Shown here one piece after another: positions 31,860-41,498 of a DNA stretch of 64,000 bases. The stretch comes from Pseudomonas sp. BSw22131. GTDB lineage: Bacteria > Pseudomonadota > Gammaproteobacteria > Pseudomonadales > Pseudomonadaceae. Under the pieces are notes generated by a model. It did not search any database, was not told the origin of the DNA, and saw only the letters and a program-made list of their open reading frames with translations. The stretch spans positions 2,728,001 to 2,792,000 of the forward strand of contig NZ_CP113949.1 in NCBI RefSeq assembly GCF_026810445.1, read 5' to 3'. Each line of letters begins with the position of its first letter. Position 1 is the first letter of the stretch. The position numbers and the translations under genes are program-made.

Positions 31860-34103
31860 ATGAGTGCGTCTGACCAATTCGGCGAAGGCAACCACACGTT
31901 GTTGCCTGGTGCCGGCGATATGGACGCGTTGATTCGCGCCGAACACCGTGACCCGTTTTCCATGCTTGGCCCGCACAGTGATGGCGCTGACGGCCAGGTC
32001 ATCCGCGCCTATCTGCCCGGCGCGTTGTCCGTTCGTGTGTTGTCCAGAGACGACCACCAGGACCTGGGCGAGTTGACCATGAGTGACAAGCCGGGCTTTT
32101 TTGCCGGCCATTTCAAGACGCGTCAGCCCTACCTGCTGAAAATCAACTGGGCCACCGGCGAGCAAATCACCGAAGACCCTTACAGCTTTGGTTTGCTGCT
32201 GGGCGAGATGGACTTGTACTTGTTCGCCGAAGGCAACCACCGCGACCTGAGCTCCGCCATGGGCGCTCAGGTGGTTAATGTCGACGGTGTTGCGGGTGTG
32301 CGTTTCTCGGTGTGGGCACCTAACGCGCGCAGGGTGTCGGTGGTGGGTAACTTCAACGCCTGGGACGGCCGTCGCCACCCCATGCGTCAACGCGACCCTT
32401 CTGGCGTGTGGGAAATCTTCATCCCGCGTCTGACGCCCGGCGAAGTGTACAAATACGAAATCCTCGGCCAGCACGGTATCTTGCCGTTGAAGGCCGATCC
32501 GCTGGCACTGGCCACGACCCTGCCACCCGACACGGCATCACGCGTTGCCACGCCGTTGCAGTTTGACTGGCAAGACAACGACTGGATGCAGTCACGCGGC
32601 GACAAGCACGGACTCGATGCACCGCTGTCGATCTACGAACTGCATGCCGGGTCCTGGCAATGGCACCACGGCGGTGACGACGAGCCGGACCGTCCGTACA
32701 ACTGGCATGAGCTGGCCGACAAGCTGATCCCGTACATCAAGGATCTGGGTTTCACCCACATCGAGCTGATGCCCATCATGGAGCATCCGTTTGGTGGCTC
32801 GTGGGGCTATCAGTTGCTCTCACAATTCGCGCCGTCGGCCCGTTACGGCACGCCGGACGATTTTGCAGCGTTCGTCAATGCCTGCCACCAGAACAGCATC
32901 GGGGTGATTCTCGATTGGGTGCCTGCGCATTTCCCGACCGACACTCACGGTCTGGCGCAATTCGACGGCACTGCGTTGTACGAGTACGCCAACCCGCAAG
33001 AAGGCTTCCACCAGGATTGGGACACGCTGATCTATAACCTCGGTCGCACCGAGGTGCACGGGTTCATGCTGGCGTCCGGGCTGCACTGGCTCAAGCATTT
33101 CCACATTGATGGCCTGCGGGTCGATGCAGTGGCGTCGATGCTGTACCGCGACTATTCGCGCAAGGCTGGCGAGTGGGTGCCGAACCGTTACGGCGGCCGG
33201 GAAAACCTCGAAGCCATCGATTTTCTGCGCCACCTGAACGAAGTCGTCGCGCTGGAAGCACCGGGTGCGCTGGTCATCGCCGAGGAATCCACGGCCTGGC
33301 CGGGTGTGACCAATCCCGTGCAAGAGGGCGGTCTGGGCTTCAACTACAAGTGGAACATGGGATGGATGCACGACACGCTGCATTACATCGAGCAGGACCC
33401 GATCAACCGCAGCCATCACCATGGCGAGCTGAGTTTTGGTCTGATGTACGCGTGGTCCGAGCGTTTCATTCTGCCGATCTCCCACGATGAAGTGGTCCAC
33501 GGCAAACACTCGCTGATCGACAAGATGCCCGGCGACCGCTGGCAGAAGTTTGCTAACCTGCGCGCGTATCTGGCGTTCATGTGGACCCACCCTGGCAAGA
33601 AGCTGTTGTTCATGGGTTGTGAGTTTGGGCAGTGGCGTGAGTGGAACCACGATACCGAGCTGGATTGGCACTTCCTGCAATACGCCGAGCACAAGGGCGT
33701 TCACACGCTGGTCAGCGACCTCAACCGGCTGTATCGCTCGGAAAAAGCTCTGCATGAGCAGGACTGCGATCCTAAAGGGTTCCAGTGGTTGATCGGCGAT
33801 GACGCGGCCAACAGCGTGTATGCGTTCCTGCGTTGGAGCAAAGAAGGTGAGCCCGTGCTGGTGATCGCCAACATGACGCCGGTACCGCGAGAGGACTATC
33901 GCATCGGCGTGCCGTTTGGTGGCAAGTGGACCGAGTTGCTCAACAGCGACGCCGGCACCTATGCGGGCTCGAATGTGGGTAACGGCGGTGGTGTGAAAAC
34001 CGATGAGATCGGCAGCCACGGCCAACCGCTGTCGCTGGTATTGAACCTGCCGCCACTGGCGGTGCTGATCCTCAAGCCGGCACAAGGTGACAGCGAGGAC
34101 TGA
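31860..34103 (+). CDS. glgB: 1,4-alpha-glucan branching enzyme GlgB
   Basis: A 747-residue GH13_9 enzyme making alpha-1,6 branches in the glucan extended by GlgE. Two N-terminal CBM48-like modules (one with [19 protein letters not shown] and DG.RHPM) precede the catalytic barrel with nucleophile D422 ([11 protein letters not shown]) and acid/base E475 ([10 protein letters not shown]), plus the diagnostic loop [13 protein letters not shown]. The ATG at 31860 is chosen over an in-frame GTG at 31854 because GGAG (31849-31852) is well spaced. It is the last gene of the glgE operon, closed by the terminator at 34140. Confidence 0.96.
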   Translation: MSASDQFGEGNHTLLPGAGDMDALIRAEHRDPFSMLGPHSDGADGQVIRAYLPGALSVRVLSRDDHQDLGELTMSDKPGFFAGHFKTRQPYLLKINWATGEQITEDPYSFGLLLGEMDLYLFAEGNHRDLSSAMGAQVVNVDGVAGVRFSVWAPNARRVSVVGNFNAWDGRRHPMRQRDPSGVWEIFIPRLTPGEVYKYEILGQHGILPLKADPLALATTLPPDTASRVATPLQFDWQDNDWMQSRGDKHGLDAPLSIYELHAGSWQWHHGGDDEPDRPYNWHELADKLIPYIKDLGFTHIELMPIMEHPFGGSWGYQLLSQFAPSARYGTPDDFAAFVNACHQNSIGVILDWVPAHFPTDTHGLAQFDGTALYEYANPQEGFHQDWDTLIYNLGRTEVHGFMLASGLHWLKHFHIDGLRVDAVASMLYRDYSRKAGEWVPNRYGGRENLEAIDFLRHLNEVVALEAPGALVIAEESTAWPGVTNPVQEGGLGFNYKWNMGWMHDTLHYIEQDPINRSHHHGELSFGLMYAWSERFILPISHDEVVHGKHSLIDKMPGDRWQKFANLRAYLAFMWTHPGKKLLFMGCEFGQWREWNHDTELDWHFLQYAEHKGVHTLVSDLNRLYRSEKALHEQDCDPKGFQWLIGDDAANSVYAFLRWSKEGEPVLVIANMTPVPREDYRIGVPFGGKWTELLNSDAGTYAGSNVGNGGGVKTDEIGSHGQPLSLVLNLPPLAVLILKPAQGDSED

Positions 34104-34139
34104 TTTCCTCGCGTTACTAAGTCACCTGCAACACCCAAG

Positions 34140-34169
34140 CGCCCCCGCAGCCATTTGCGGGGGCGTTTT
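34140..34169 (+). terminator. Intrinsic terminator of the glgE-treS-glgB operon
   Basis: A 10-bp stem CGCCCCCGCA / TGCGGGGGCG with a 6-base loop is followed by TTTT, 37 bp after the glgB stop. Confidence 0.92.
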
Positions 34170-34578
34170 GGTATTAACGCCTTATTCTCTGTCGATGTTG
34201 CTTCTGCCGGAGGGGTGGGAACTGCCTGTCACCCGACATCACGCCAGATGCAAATCCTGTAGGAGATCCCCCGTCGTCCAGACGCCGCGCCGTCGCGCAG
34301 CAAACATTGGCAGCACACGCTTCTGTTTTTGCTTCTGTCCGAATGGCGTGGAAGCTGGCCGGGCGGTGTTCCGTTTGCCTGCGATCTGCCGCGAAGCGGC
34401 AGTGAATCCTGACAGAGCGGCGTGTCAGAAACGACTAGGGCGTCTGGTTTCAGGACTGCTGCGCAGCCCATCGCTGGCAAGCCGAGCTCCCACGCCTGCG
34501 GCAGAAGCGAAATTTTGGGGCCTTGTAGATTAACGACATATCTTATGTTTGATGAGAGGGAGCTTGCTCGCGATGGCG
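34170..34578. other. Gene-free stretch with degenerate REP sequence
   Basis: About 400 bp between the glgB terminator and the end of glxR. Open frames in it lack ribosome-binding sites and family motifs. It contains decayed repeat fragments: TGTAGGAGATCCCC near 34258, GCTGCGCAGCCCATCGCTGGC near 34460 and GGAGCTTGCTCGCGATGGCG near 34559, the last a common Pseudomonas REP core. No RNA gene was recognised. Confidence 0.5.
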
Positions 34579-35481
34579 TCACTGCGGCGTGTGATCCCCC
34601 CGAATCGAGAAGCTGGCCATGTGTTCAAGCCCTTTGATCAGCGCCGAGTGATCCCAGTCGCTGCCGCCCAGCGCCGCGCAGGTGCTGAACACTTGCTGGG
34701 CGTTGGCGGTGTTGGGCAGGTTTAGGTTCAGCTCTCTTGCGCCTTGGAGCGCGAGATTGAGGTCCTTTTGGTGCAGCGATATCCGGAAACCGGGGTTGAA
34801 GGTGCCCTTGATCATGCGCTCGCCATGTACTTCCAGAATCCTGGACGACGCAAATCCCCCCATCAACGCCTCCCGCACCCTGGCCGGGTCGGCGCCGTTT
34901 TTGGACGCGAACAACAGCGCCTCGGCCACCGCCTGAATATTCAGCGCAACAATTATCTGGTTAGCGACTTTCGCCGTCTGGCCGTCGCCGTTGCCGCCAA
35001 CACGCGTGATGTTTTTGCCCATGGTCTGGAACAGCGGCAGCGCGCGCTCGAAGGTCTCTTGATCACCGCCGACCATGATGCTCAGCGTCGCGGCCTTGGC
35101 GCCCACCTCGCCGCCGGACACCGGGGCATCGAGGTAGCGAGCGCCGGTGGCGTTGATTTTCTCGGCGAAGGCCTTGGTGGCGGAGGGCGAGATCGAACTC
35201 ATATCGATCACCACCTTGCCGGCCCCCGTTCCAAGCCCGACGCCGTTTTTGCCGAACAGCACGTCGTCTACCTGCGGGGTGTCGGGCAGCATGACGATGA
35301 TGAACTCTGCCTCTTGGGCCACTTCTTGCGGGTTGCCCAACACCCTCGCGCCAGTGTCGACCAGCGAAGTGGGCGGCGCACTGAAGTGACGTGACAGAAA
35401 CAATTGATGCCCTGCATTTTGCAGATTATGCGCCATGGGCAGCCCCATGATGCCGGTGCCGATAAAGCCGATGTTAGCCAT
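34579..35481 (-). CDS. glxR: 2-hydroxy-3-oxopropionate (tartronate semialdehyde) reductase
   Basis: A 300-residue beta-hydroxyacid dehydrogenase reducing tartronate semialdehyde to D-glycerate. The Rossmann motif GFIGTGIMGLPMA is at the N-terminus (residues 4-16), the substrate loop DAPVSGGEVGAKAATLSIMV in the middle and the catalytic lysine in GDGQTAKVANQI. The length matches GarR/GlxR. It is third in the gcl-hyi-glxR set on the minus strand, 133 bp after hyi with a repeat-rich spacer between. The genes that often follow in Pseudomonas (hydroxypyruvate reductase ttuD, pyruvate kinase) are absent here. Confidence 0.94.
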   Translation of the reverse strand: MANIGFIGTGIMGLPMAHNLQNAGHQLFLSRHFSAPPTSLVDTGARVLGNPQEVAQEAEFIIVMLPDTPQVDDVLFGKNGVGLGTGAGKVVIDMSSISPSATKAFAEKINATGARYLDAPVSGGEVGAKAATLSIMVGGDQETFERALPLFQTMGKNITRVGGNGDGQTAKVANQIIVALNIQAVAEALLFASKNGADPARVREALMGGFASSRILEVHGERMIKGTFNPGFRISLHQKDLNLALQGARELNLNLPNTANAQQVFSTCAALGGSDWDHSALIKGLEHMASFSIRGDHTPQ

Positions 35482-35520
35482 GATGACCTCTTGTTTTTTT
35501 GGAAGATCGATATGTCTGTG

Positions 35521-35614
35521 GGGTCAGCTACACGTTTTAAGCCCAAGCTCCAAGTTTGAAGAGCCAGCTGCGCGTCTTGCAGCTTGTAGCTAACAGCTTG
35601 AGGCTGCCGAAGGC
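35521..35614. repeat. REP-like repeat between hyi and glxR
   Basis: Blocks such as CCAAGCTCCAAGTTTGAAG, GCCAGCTGCGCGTCTTGCAGC and CTTGTAGCTAACAGCTTGAGG belong to the same AAGCTTGAAGC/GCAAGC family as the muxB-muxC repeat at 17820. The element again lies inside an operon between two co-directional genes. Confidence 0.6.
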
Positions 35615-36397
35615 TCAAATCAGGTTATGGGTCTTCAGCCAGCCAAGCCCGGCCTGGGTAGTGGTCAGCGGTTTGTATTCGCAACCGATCCAGCCGCGAT
35701 AGCCCAACCGGTCCAGATGCTCAAACAAAAACGGATAATTGATCTCGCCCGTCCCGGGCTCATGGCGGCCGGGGTTGTCTGCCAGTTGCACGTGGCGAAT
35801 CGCCGGGAGATGCTCTTCCATCGTGCGCGCCAAGTCGCCCTCCATGATTTGCATGTGATAAATGTCGTATTGCAGCGACAGGTTACGGCTGCCGACCTTC
35901 TCGCGAATCGCCAGCGCCTGCCGGGTATGTGTCAGGTAAAACCCAGGGATATCGCGGGTGTTGATCATCTCCATCACCAGGTCGATACCCTCGGCTTGCA
36001 GCCTGTCGGCGGCGTAACGCAGGTTGCCGACCAACGTTGTTTCCAGCTGTTGCTCATCGGGCCCATGCGGCCTTATCCCGGCCAGACAGTTGACCTGCGT
36101 GTTCTCCAGCACCTTGGCGTAGGCGATGGCGAGGTCGACCCCGGCCCGGAATTCCTCGACCCGGTCAGGGTGGCAGGCGATCCCTCGCTCACCGTTGGCC
36201 CAGTCGCCTGCGGGCAGGTTGAACAGCACTTGTGTCAGTCCGTTGGCCTCAAGCTCGGCCTTGATCTGCGCGGAACTGAAGTCATAGGGGAACAGATATT
36301 CGACACCGCTGAAGCCCGCGCGGGCGGCCGCTTCGAAGCGCTGCAAAAACGGCAATTCCGTGAACAGCATGGAAAGATTGGCGCATAAACGTGGCAT
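35615..36397 (-). CDS. hyi: Hydroxypyruvate isomerase
   Basis: A 260-residue TIM-barrel isomerase of the xylose-isomerase-like superfamily that interconverts hydroxypyruvate and tartronate semialdehyde. The start MPRLCANLSMLFTELPFL is the standard Hyi N-terminus; GAGGAAA lies 8 bases upstream of the ATG at 36397, so the longer form beginning at 36418 is rejected. Metal-binding residues fall in family positions: VMEMINTRDIPGFYL (Glu), LQYDIYHMQ (Asp/His), IGCEYKPL (Glu). It is 37 bp after gcl and co-transcribed with it. Confidence 0.94.
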   Translation of the reverse strand: MPRLCANLSMLFTELPFLQRFEAAARAGFSGVEYLFPYDFSSAQIKAELEANGLTQVLFNLPAGDWANGERGIACHPDRVEEFRAGVDLAIAYAKVLENTQVNCLAGIRPHGPDEQQLETTLVGNLRYAADRLQAEGIDLVMEMINTRDIPGFYLTHTRQALAIREKVGSRNLSLQYDIYHMQIMEGDLARTMEEHLPAIRHVQLADNPGRHEPGTGEINYPFLFEHLDRLGYRGWIGCEYKPLTTTQAGLGWLKTHNLI

Positions 36398-36434
36398 ATC
36401 AGTTTCCTCATTGCTCAAGCATCAGGGCGAGCGA

Positions 36435-38210
36435 TCAATTCATCAGGCTGATGGCGGTCGGCGCATCGGCGCGGGTTTCGGCCAGCGCTTCGAACTCATT
36501 GATTGCGTTTATCTCGGTGCCCATCGCAATGTTGGTCACGCGCTCCAGAATGATCTCGACCACCACCGGCACGCGGTGCTGCTGCATCAAGCGTGTTGCT
36601 TGTGCGAACGCCGCTTGAAGCTGTTCCGGGTCGGTGACCCGAATCGCCTTGCAACCCAGCCCCTCGGCGACCGCGATGTGATCGACCCCGTAGCCCTCAA
36701 GCTCCGGCGCATTGATGTTGTCGAAACCCAGTTGCACGCAGAAATCGATGTCGAAGTTGCGCTGCGCCTGGCGGATCAACCCCAGGTAAGAATTGTTCAC
36801 CACCACATGGATGTACGGCAGCTTGAACTGCGCGCCCACGGCCAGCTCTTCGATCATGAACTGGAAGTCATAGTCGCCCGACAATGCCACCACCTGGCGG
36901 CTCGGGTCGGCCTTCACCACGCCCAGCGCGGCGGGAAGGGTCCAGCCCAGCGGCCCTGCCTGTCCGCAGTTAATCCAGTGCCGTGGCTTGTAGACGTGCA
37001 GAAACTGCGCCCCGGCGATCTGCGACAAGCCGATGGTGCTGACGTAACACGTGTCCTTGCCGAAGTACTGGTTCATTTCCTCGTACACGCGCTGGGGCTT
37101 GACCGGAATGTTCTCGAAATGGGTCTTGCGTTTCAGCGTGCGCTTGCGTTCCTGGCAACTGGCGAGCCAGGCGCGTCTGTCCTTGAGTTTCCCTGCGGTG
37201 TGCCATTCCCGGGCGACCTCCAGCAGCATGTCCAGTGCCGCGCCTGCGTCGGACACTATCCCGAGGTCGGGCATCAACACTCGCCCGATCTGCGTGGGCT
37301 CGATGTCGATGTGAATAAAAGTGCGACCTTGGCTGTAGACCGAGACCGTGCCGGTGTGGCGATTGGCCCAACGATTGCCGATGCCCATCACCATGTCGGA
37401 GGCGAGCAGGGTGGCGTTGCCGTACCGGTGAGACGTTTGCAAACCGACCATGCCGGCCATTTGCGGATGATCATCGGGGATGACTCCCCAGCCCATGAGC
37501 GTAGGAATCACCGGGATGCCGGTCAGCTCCGCGAACGCCACCAGCGCCTCGCAAGCGTCGGCATTGATGACGCCGCCGCCCGCGACGATCAGCGGCCGTT
37601 CGGCTGCATTCAGGAGGGTGAGAGCCTTTTCGATCTGCTTGCGGCTTGCGCGAGGCTTGACGACAGGCAGCGGTTCGTAGGCCTCGATGTCGAACTCGAT
37701 CTCAGCCATTTGTACGTCGAACGGAAGGTCGATCAGCACCGGCCCTGGCCGACCGCTGCGCATCAACTGGAAGGCTTTTTGAAACACGTACGGCACCTGG
37801 CCCGGCTCCATGACCGTGGTCGCCCATTTGGCAACCGGTGCAGCGATGCTGGCGATATCTACCGCCTGAAAGTCTTCCTTGTGCAGCCGCGCGCGAGGGG
37901 CTTGCCCGGTGATGCACAAAATCGGGATCGAATCGGCCGACGCCGAATACAGGCCGGTGATCATGTCAGTGCCCGCAGGACCGGAGGTGCCAATGCACAC
38001 GCCAATGTTCCCGGCCACTGCGCGTGTGTACCCCTCAGCCATGTGCGACGCGCCTTCAACGTGCCGCGCCAGCACGTGATCGACGCCGCCAAGCTTTTTG
38101 AACGCGGCGTACAGCGGGTTGATTGCAGCGCCGGGGATACCGAATGCGGTATCGACCCCTTCACGGCGCATCACCAGAACGGCGGATTCGATGGCTCTCA
38201 TGCGGGTCAT
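36435..38210 (-). CDS. gcl: Glyoxylate carboligase (tartronate-semialdehyde synthase)
   Basis: A 591-residue ThDP- and FAD-binding enzyme joining two glyoxylates to tartronate semialdehyde with loss of CO2. Where nearly all ThDP enzymes carry a catalytic glutamate, this protein has valine: V51 in [14 protein letters not shown], the hallmark of Gcl. The ThDP-Mg motif is seen as [27 protein letters not shown]. The length matches E. coli Gcl (593). The start at 38210 ([14 protein letters not shown]) has AGGAGA upstream; an extension to 38468 would overlap the divergent regulator and is rejected. First gene of the glyoxylate operon, probably controlled by the LysR protein at 38319. Confidence 0.97.
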   Translation of the reverse strand: MTRMRAIESAVLVMRREGVDTAFGIPGAAINPLYAAFKKLGGVDHVLARHVEGASHMAEGYTRAVAGNIGVCIGTSGPAGTDMITGLYSASADSIPILCITGQAPRARLHKEDFQAVDIASIAAPVAKWATTVMEPGQVPYVFQKAFQLMRSGRPGPVLIDLPFDVQMAEIEFDIEAYEPLPVVKPRASRKQIEKALTLLNAAERPLIVAGGGVINADACEALVAFAELTGIPVIPTLMGWGVIPDDHPQMAGMVGLQTSHRYGNATLLASDMVMGIGNRWANRHTGTVSVYSQGRTFIHIDIEPTQIGRVLMPDLGIVSDAGAALDMLLEVAREWHTAGKLKDRRAWLASCQERKRTLKRKTHFENIPVKPQRVYEEMNQYFGKDTCYVSTIGLSQIAGAQFLHVYKPRHWINCGQAGPLGWTLPAALGVVKADPSRQVVALSGDYDFQFMIEELAVGAQFKLPYIHVVVNNSYLGLIRQAQRNFDIDFCVQLGFDNINAPELEGYGVDHIAVAEGLGCKAIRVTDPEQLQAAFAQATRLMQQHRVPVVVEIILERVTNIAMGTEINAINEFEALAETRADAPTAISLMN

Positions 38211-38259
38211 TTTGCTAGTCTCCTGACTCAGTAGTTTTTGTATGTCGCCAGACTGAATC

Positions 38260-38271
38260 GAAAGCGCTTTC
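38260..38271. promoter_or_regulatory. Palindrome between gcl and its divergent LysR gene
   Basis: GAAAGCGCTTTC, a perfect 12-bp palindrome flanked by CTGA...CAG, lies midway in the 108-bp gcl/LysR intergenic region, 50 bp upstream of gcl and 48 bp upstream of the regulator. It is a likely operator; binding by this LysR protein is inferred. Confidence 0.45.
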
Positions 38272-38318
38272 AGGTGAATAGCTGTTTTTATCCTTTCTGT
38301 CGGTATCGGGAGTATCGA

Positions 38319-39227
38319 ATGGACCGCTACACAGAAGTGCGCAGTTACGTGCTGGTGGCGACACGCGGCAGCTTTGCCGCCGCGGCATTGGTGGAAGGTG
38401 TGACCCCGGTGATCATGGGCCGCCGCCTGAGTGCACTGGAGGATCGGCTGGGCGTGAAGCTGATCCATCGCTCGACCCGTGGGCTGACCCTGACCGACTC
38501 AGGGGAGTCGTATCTGGAAAACGCCAAGGCTGTGTTGCAGTCGTTCGAGGACCTGGACGCCAGCATCAGTGAGAACGAAAACAGCGTGCGTGGGCACTTG
38601 GTGATATCAGCACCCGCCGGTTTCGGTCGGCACCACGTTGCGCCGCATGCCCCGGAATTTCAGGCGCGATTCCCTGATCTGCAACTGTCGTTCAACCTGA
38701 CTGACAGCGTGGTGGACCTGGTGCAGGAGGGGTATGACATGAGCATCAGGATTGGCGAAGTGCTCGACCCCAACTACGTGGCGATCAAGCTGTACGCCAA
38801 CAAGCGCGTGGTGTGTGGCGCACCGTCGTACTTCGAGCGCCACGGCAGGCCGCTGCAACTGGAAGACCTCGCGGGGCATAACTGCCTGTCGTTCAACTTG
38901 CAGGGCGGGCAGCACAGGGGCTGGACGTTTCAGCGCGACGGCAAGCCCGTGGCGATCAAGGTCGGCGGCAATCTTTACTGCAACGACGGCGAGTTGCTGT
39001 TTGACTGGGCAAAACGCGGCCTGGGCTTGAGCTGGCGTTCATGGTGGGAGATTCAGAGCGCGGTGCAAAACGGAACATTGATCACCGTGCTGGACGATTT
39101 CGCGCTGCCCAGCTACGACATTCAGGCGGTGTATCCGCAGCAGCACTACTTGCCGGCAAAAGTGCGCTTTTTTATCGCGTTTCTTAAAGAGGTTTACAAC
39201 CGGCCGGGGTACTGGCTGCAGGGCTGA
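38319..39227 (+). CDS. LysR-family regulator, probably of glyoxylate catabolism
   Basis: A 302-residue LysR regulator. HTH residues 1-60 read [20 protein letters not shown] through [18 protein letters not shown]; the effector domain (about 90-290) includes [19 protein letters not shown] and [12 protein letters not shown]. The start at 38319 has GGGAG 8 bases upstream; an upstream in-frame ATG (38238) would add an unlikely 27-residue leader. It is divergent from gcl-hyi-glxR, so a role in switching that operon is likely. The inducer (glyoxylate, allantoin or another) cannot be seen. Confidence 0.9.
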   Translation: MDRYTEVRSYVLVATRGSFAAAALVEGVTPVIMGRRLSALEDRLGVKLIHRSTRGLTLTDSGESYLENAKAVLQSFEDLDASISENENSVRGHLVISAPAGFGRHHVAPHAPEFQARFPDLQLSFNLTDSVVDLVQEGYDMSIRIGEVLDPNYVAIKLYANKRVVCGAPSYFERHGRPLQLEDLAGHNCLSFNLQGGQHRGWTFQRDGKPVAIKVGGNLYCNDGELLFDWAKRGLGLSWRSWWEIQSAVQNGTLITVLDDFALPSYDIQAVYPQQHYLPAKVRFFIAFLKEVYNRPGYWLQG

Positions 39228-39253
39228 GGTCAGGCAGATCAGGATTCAACTTA

Positions 39254-39395
39254 CCGACAGGGACCTGTCGGAGCGTGGCCTGCCCGCGAAGGGGACTGTT
39301 CAAACGACTGATTTGTCGATTGACACAGCGTGTTCGCGGGCAAGTCGGAAGCCGCCACTCCAACAGGTCGTGGGTGATTCAATATCCGACGCCGC
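39254..39395. repeat. Cluster of REP-like palindromes
   Basis: CCGACAGG-GA-CCTGTCGG (39254-39271, perfect 8-bp arms) is followed by an inverted pair TGCCCGCGAA (39281) / TTCGCGGGCA (39333), and by AAGCCGCCACTCCAACAGG. It fills the gap between the converging LysR and hydratase genes and could act as a bidirectional transcription stop. Confidence 0.7.
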
Positions 39396-39465
39396 CTTGA
39401 CAACACGTTGGCTCTAAAGGCTCACAGTGAGCTTTGGCGACGGGTGTTCCTACGGATTCAGTCCA

Positions 39466-40230
39466 TCACACCAGCTCGAAAGAGATCGGTGGCAAGCCGC
39501 GGATTTCTCCCACTGCCAGGCCTGCGCCCTGGGTCCGATACATCCCGGTGTAAGAGCCGGTGGTGATGATGATCTCCGGGGTCAGCGTGTTGCCTTGTGT
39601 GGTGTAGTGATTCACCAGCCATGGCAGCAACCGCCGTGGATCGCCTGCCGGGTTGGCGCCGTCGCCGGGGACGATGTCCTCGTCGGCATAAGTCAGCGTC
39701 AGTGCGGGTTCGATAAACGGGAAGTCGGGCTCGTAATCAACAAATTCACCCACAATCAGCGCCCCGTGATTGAGCAGGTCACCCAGCGCCAGCAGAGGCT
39801 CGATCTTCGGCCATGCGGCGAAACGGCTTGAAACCACTTCTATGGTTGCCCCCATCGAACCGATGCTGCTCAGCACCTCTTCATCGGAGTAAGGCTGCTC
39901 GCGTGGCGTGAAGGCGCGGTTGAGGCGAAAGGCGATTTCAAGCTCCAGGATAGGCGACGGGTAATCGGTGTACTCGAGCTGGCTACCACTGGCGAACAGC
40001 CCGTCATCCGGCAGCAGAGACCCCTGAATGGGGCCGGTAGGAGATTTGGAGCCGACCTTCCATCCGCCAATGGTCGTGTCACGCAGTTTGAGGATGTGTT
40101 GTTGCAGGGCGTACGCGCTAACTTTATCGACAGGCACGTAATGGGGATGAATCTCGGTGATCTTCTGGCCCTGACGCATGGCGTCGACTATCAATTCGGC
40201 GACAGTGGCTTCGTGAGAGGTTTGATTCAC
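39466..40230 (-). CDS. 2-keto-4-pentenoate hydratase family protein
   Basis: A 254-residue member of the FAH/MhpD-like hydratase family that adds water to 2-hydroxypentadienoate-type products of aromatic ring cleavage. Typical segments are KVGSKSP (metal/substrate region), a SPILELEIAFRL motif carrying the paired glutamates that bind the divalent metal, and IITTGSYTGMY near the end. The start is a GTG at 40230 with AAGGAAG upstream. No ring-cleavage genes lie nearby, so the actual substrate is uncertain; isolated paralogues of this family are common. Confidence 0.85.
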   Translation of the reverse strand: MNQTSHEATVAELIVDAMRQGQKITEIHPHYVPVDKVSAYALQQHILKLRDTTIGGWKVGSKSPTGPIQGSLLPDDGLFASGSQLEYTDYPSPILELEIAFRLNRAFTPREQPYSDEEVLSSIGSMGATIEVVSSRFAAWPKIEPLLALGDLLNHGALIVGEFVDYEPDFPFIEPALTLTYADEDIVPGDGANPAGDPRRLLPWLVNHYTTQGNTLTPEIIITTGSYTGMYRTQGAGLAVGEIRGLPPISFELV

Positions 40231-40365
40231 TCGGGACTTCCTTCATTTAATTGAACGGAAAACACGGCAGCGAAGGGCCGCGCGCAGGGTAGCTGGGCTA
40301 CCGTGCTGCGAAACCACTTTAACCCTCAATTGATCATAGCGGCAGTGCGAAAACGCGTCGTTTTC

Positions 40366-40641
40366 TCAGCCACTCTGGCAGCCATCGCCCAGACGGGTGT
40401 ATTCAAGGTTGTGTTTCACGCCTTTGCTGTCGAGGTAGACCATGTGTGACTCGACCGGACCACACGCAGTGGCGACGTCGGCAGCGGTCGTAATGTCGAT
40501 CACTTTCGCGATGTCGAGCGTTTGCGAATAAGTGTACGCCACGGCCTCAGGCACCGGCTGGGCCCTGGCGGTATCGACAGCACCGTTGGCCGACGCGAAT
40601 GTGCTGAACAACGAAAGGGCGATGAACGTCGGATATTTCAT
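40366..40641 (-). CDS. DUF2790 small secreted protein
   Basis: A 91-residue protein with a signal peptide MKYPTFIALSLFSTFASA, then a compact domain containing YTYSQTLDIAKVIDI and the closing VYLDSKGVKHNLEYTRLGDGC, which is the DUF2790 pattern found almost only in Pseudomonas. Two cysteines (in TACGP and DGC) could form a disulfide in the periplasm. The start is placed at the methionine of the signal peptide (40641). Several paralogues per genome are usual; some are metal-stress induced, but no function is established here. Confidence 0.78.
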   Translation of the reverse strand: MKYPTFIALSLFSTFASANGAVDTARAQPVPEAVAYTYSQTLDIAKVIDITTAADVATACGPVESHMVYLDSKGVKHNLEYTRLGDGCQSG

Positions 40642-40787
40642 GTGAGTGCTCCAAAGGGTTGCGTCGTCGTCAAGCACATGACCCAGCGTGCTTTGTGTAT
40701 CCGACTAGCCTGTGCCCTGGGTTGCTCATCAAGAAATGCTGATTGTCGATACACGGCATGATCGAAAGCAATTGCGCCGTTTGACCT

Positions 40788-41414
40788 TCAAGCCCGCAGC
40801 CCGGCGACTGATTTGCCCATGCCTGTAAACCCCGGAAGTGCTTCAACGTGTTCGAGCCATGCGCGCACGTTCGGGTAGGGCTGCAACGAGACATTGCCTT
40901 CGGGGCCGTGGGCAACGTAAGCGTAATTGGCGATATCCGCGAGGGTAGGTGTGTCGCCAGCCAACCAGTCCCGCGAGGTCAATTCCTGCTCCATGACCGC
41001 GAGCAATGCGTGGCTGGCGGCAATCAGCGGAGCGGGTGCATAGGGCGCGTCGAAAACAGTCACCAGCCGTGCCCGACACAACTCATACGCCAATGGGCCG
41101 GCCGCGGCCGAGAGCCAGCGTTGAACCTGTGCCGCGCCGACAGGATCCTCCGGCAACCATTGCCGTCCTCCGTACTGGATGGCGAGATAGACAAGGATGG
41201 CGTTGGCGTCGGCGAAAACCTGGCCGTTGTCGTCAATCACGGGCACTTGGCCGAAGCTGTTCATCGACAGGAACGGCTGCCTTCTGTGTTCGCCGTTGGC
41301 CAGATCGACCTCGATGATGTCGTACTCAAGCCCTAGCAGGCTCATCATCAGTTGAACGCGATGGCAGTGGCCGGACAGTGCTGCGCGATAGAATTTGATG
41401 GGCTGGCGGTTCAT
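40788..41414 (-). CDS. Glutathione S-transferase family protein
   Basis: A 208-residue cytosolic GST. The thioredoxin-like N-terminal domain begins MNRQPIKFYRAALSGHCHRV, with the catalytic serine/cysteine in SGHCHR, the cis-proline loop in FGQVPVIDD and the glutathione-binding ADANAILVYLA. The all-helical C-terminal domain carries the N-cap motif LADIANYAY. The ATG at 41414 with AGAGGA upstream is preferred to an extension to 41489. It lies 84 bp downstream of, and co-directional with, the LysR gene at 41499. Confidence 0.92.
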   Translation of the reverse strand: MNRQPIKFYRAALSGHCHRVQLMMSLLGLEYDIIEVDLANGEHRRQPFLSMNSFGQVPVIDDNGQVFADANAILVYLAIQYGGRQWLPEDPVGAAQVQRWLSAAAGPLAYELCRARLVTVFDAPYAPAPLIAASHALLAVMEQELTSRDWLAGDTPTLADIANYAYVAHGPEGNVSLQPYPNVRAWLEHVEALPGFTGMGKSVAGLRA

Positions 41415-41498
41415 GGTGATGAGTCCTCTGGGGGCCGCATTGACTGCGCAAAAGACTATTGTGGGGAATAGCTTCGGCATGCGGAACAACCAGCGCCC

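Noticed and set aside
36360..38234. 624-codon open frame antisense to gcl
   Set aside because: Gcl on the other strand has all cofactor motifs including V51; the antisense frame has none.
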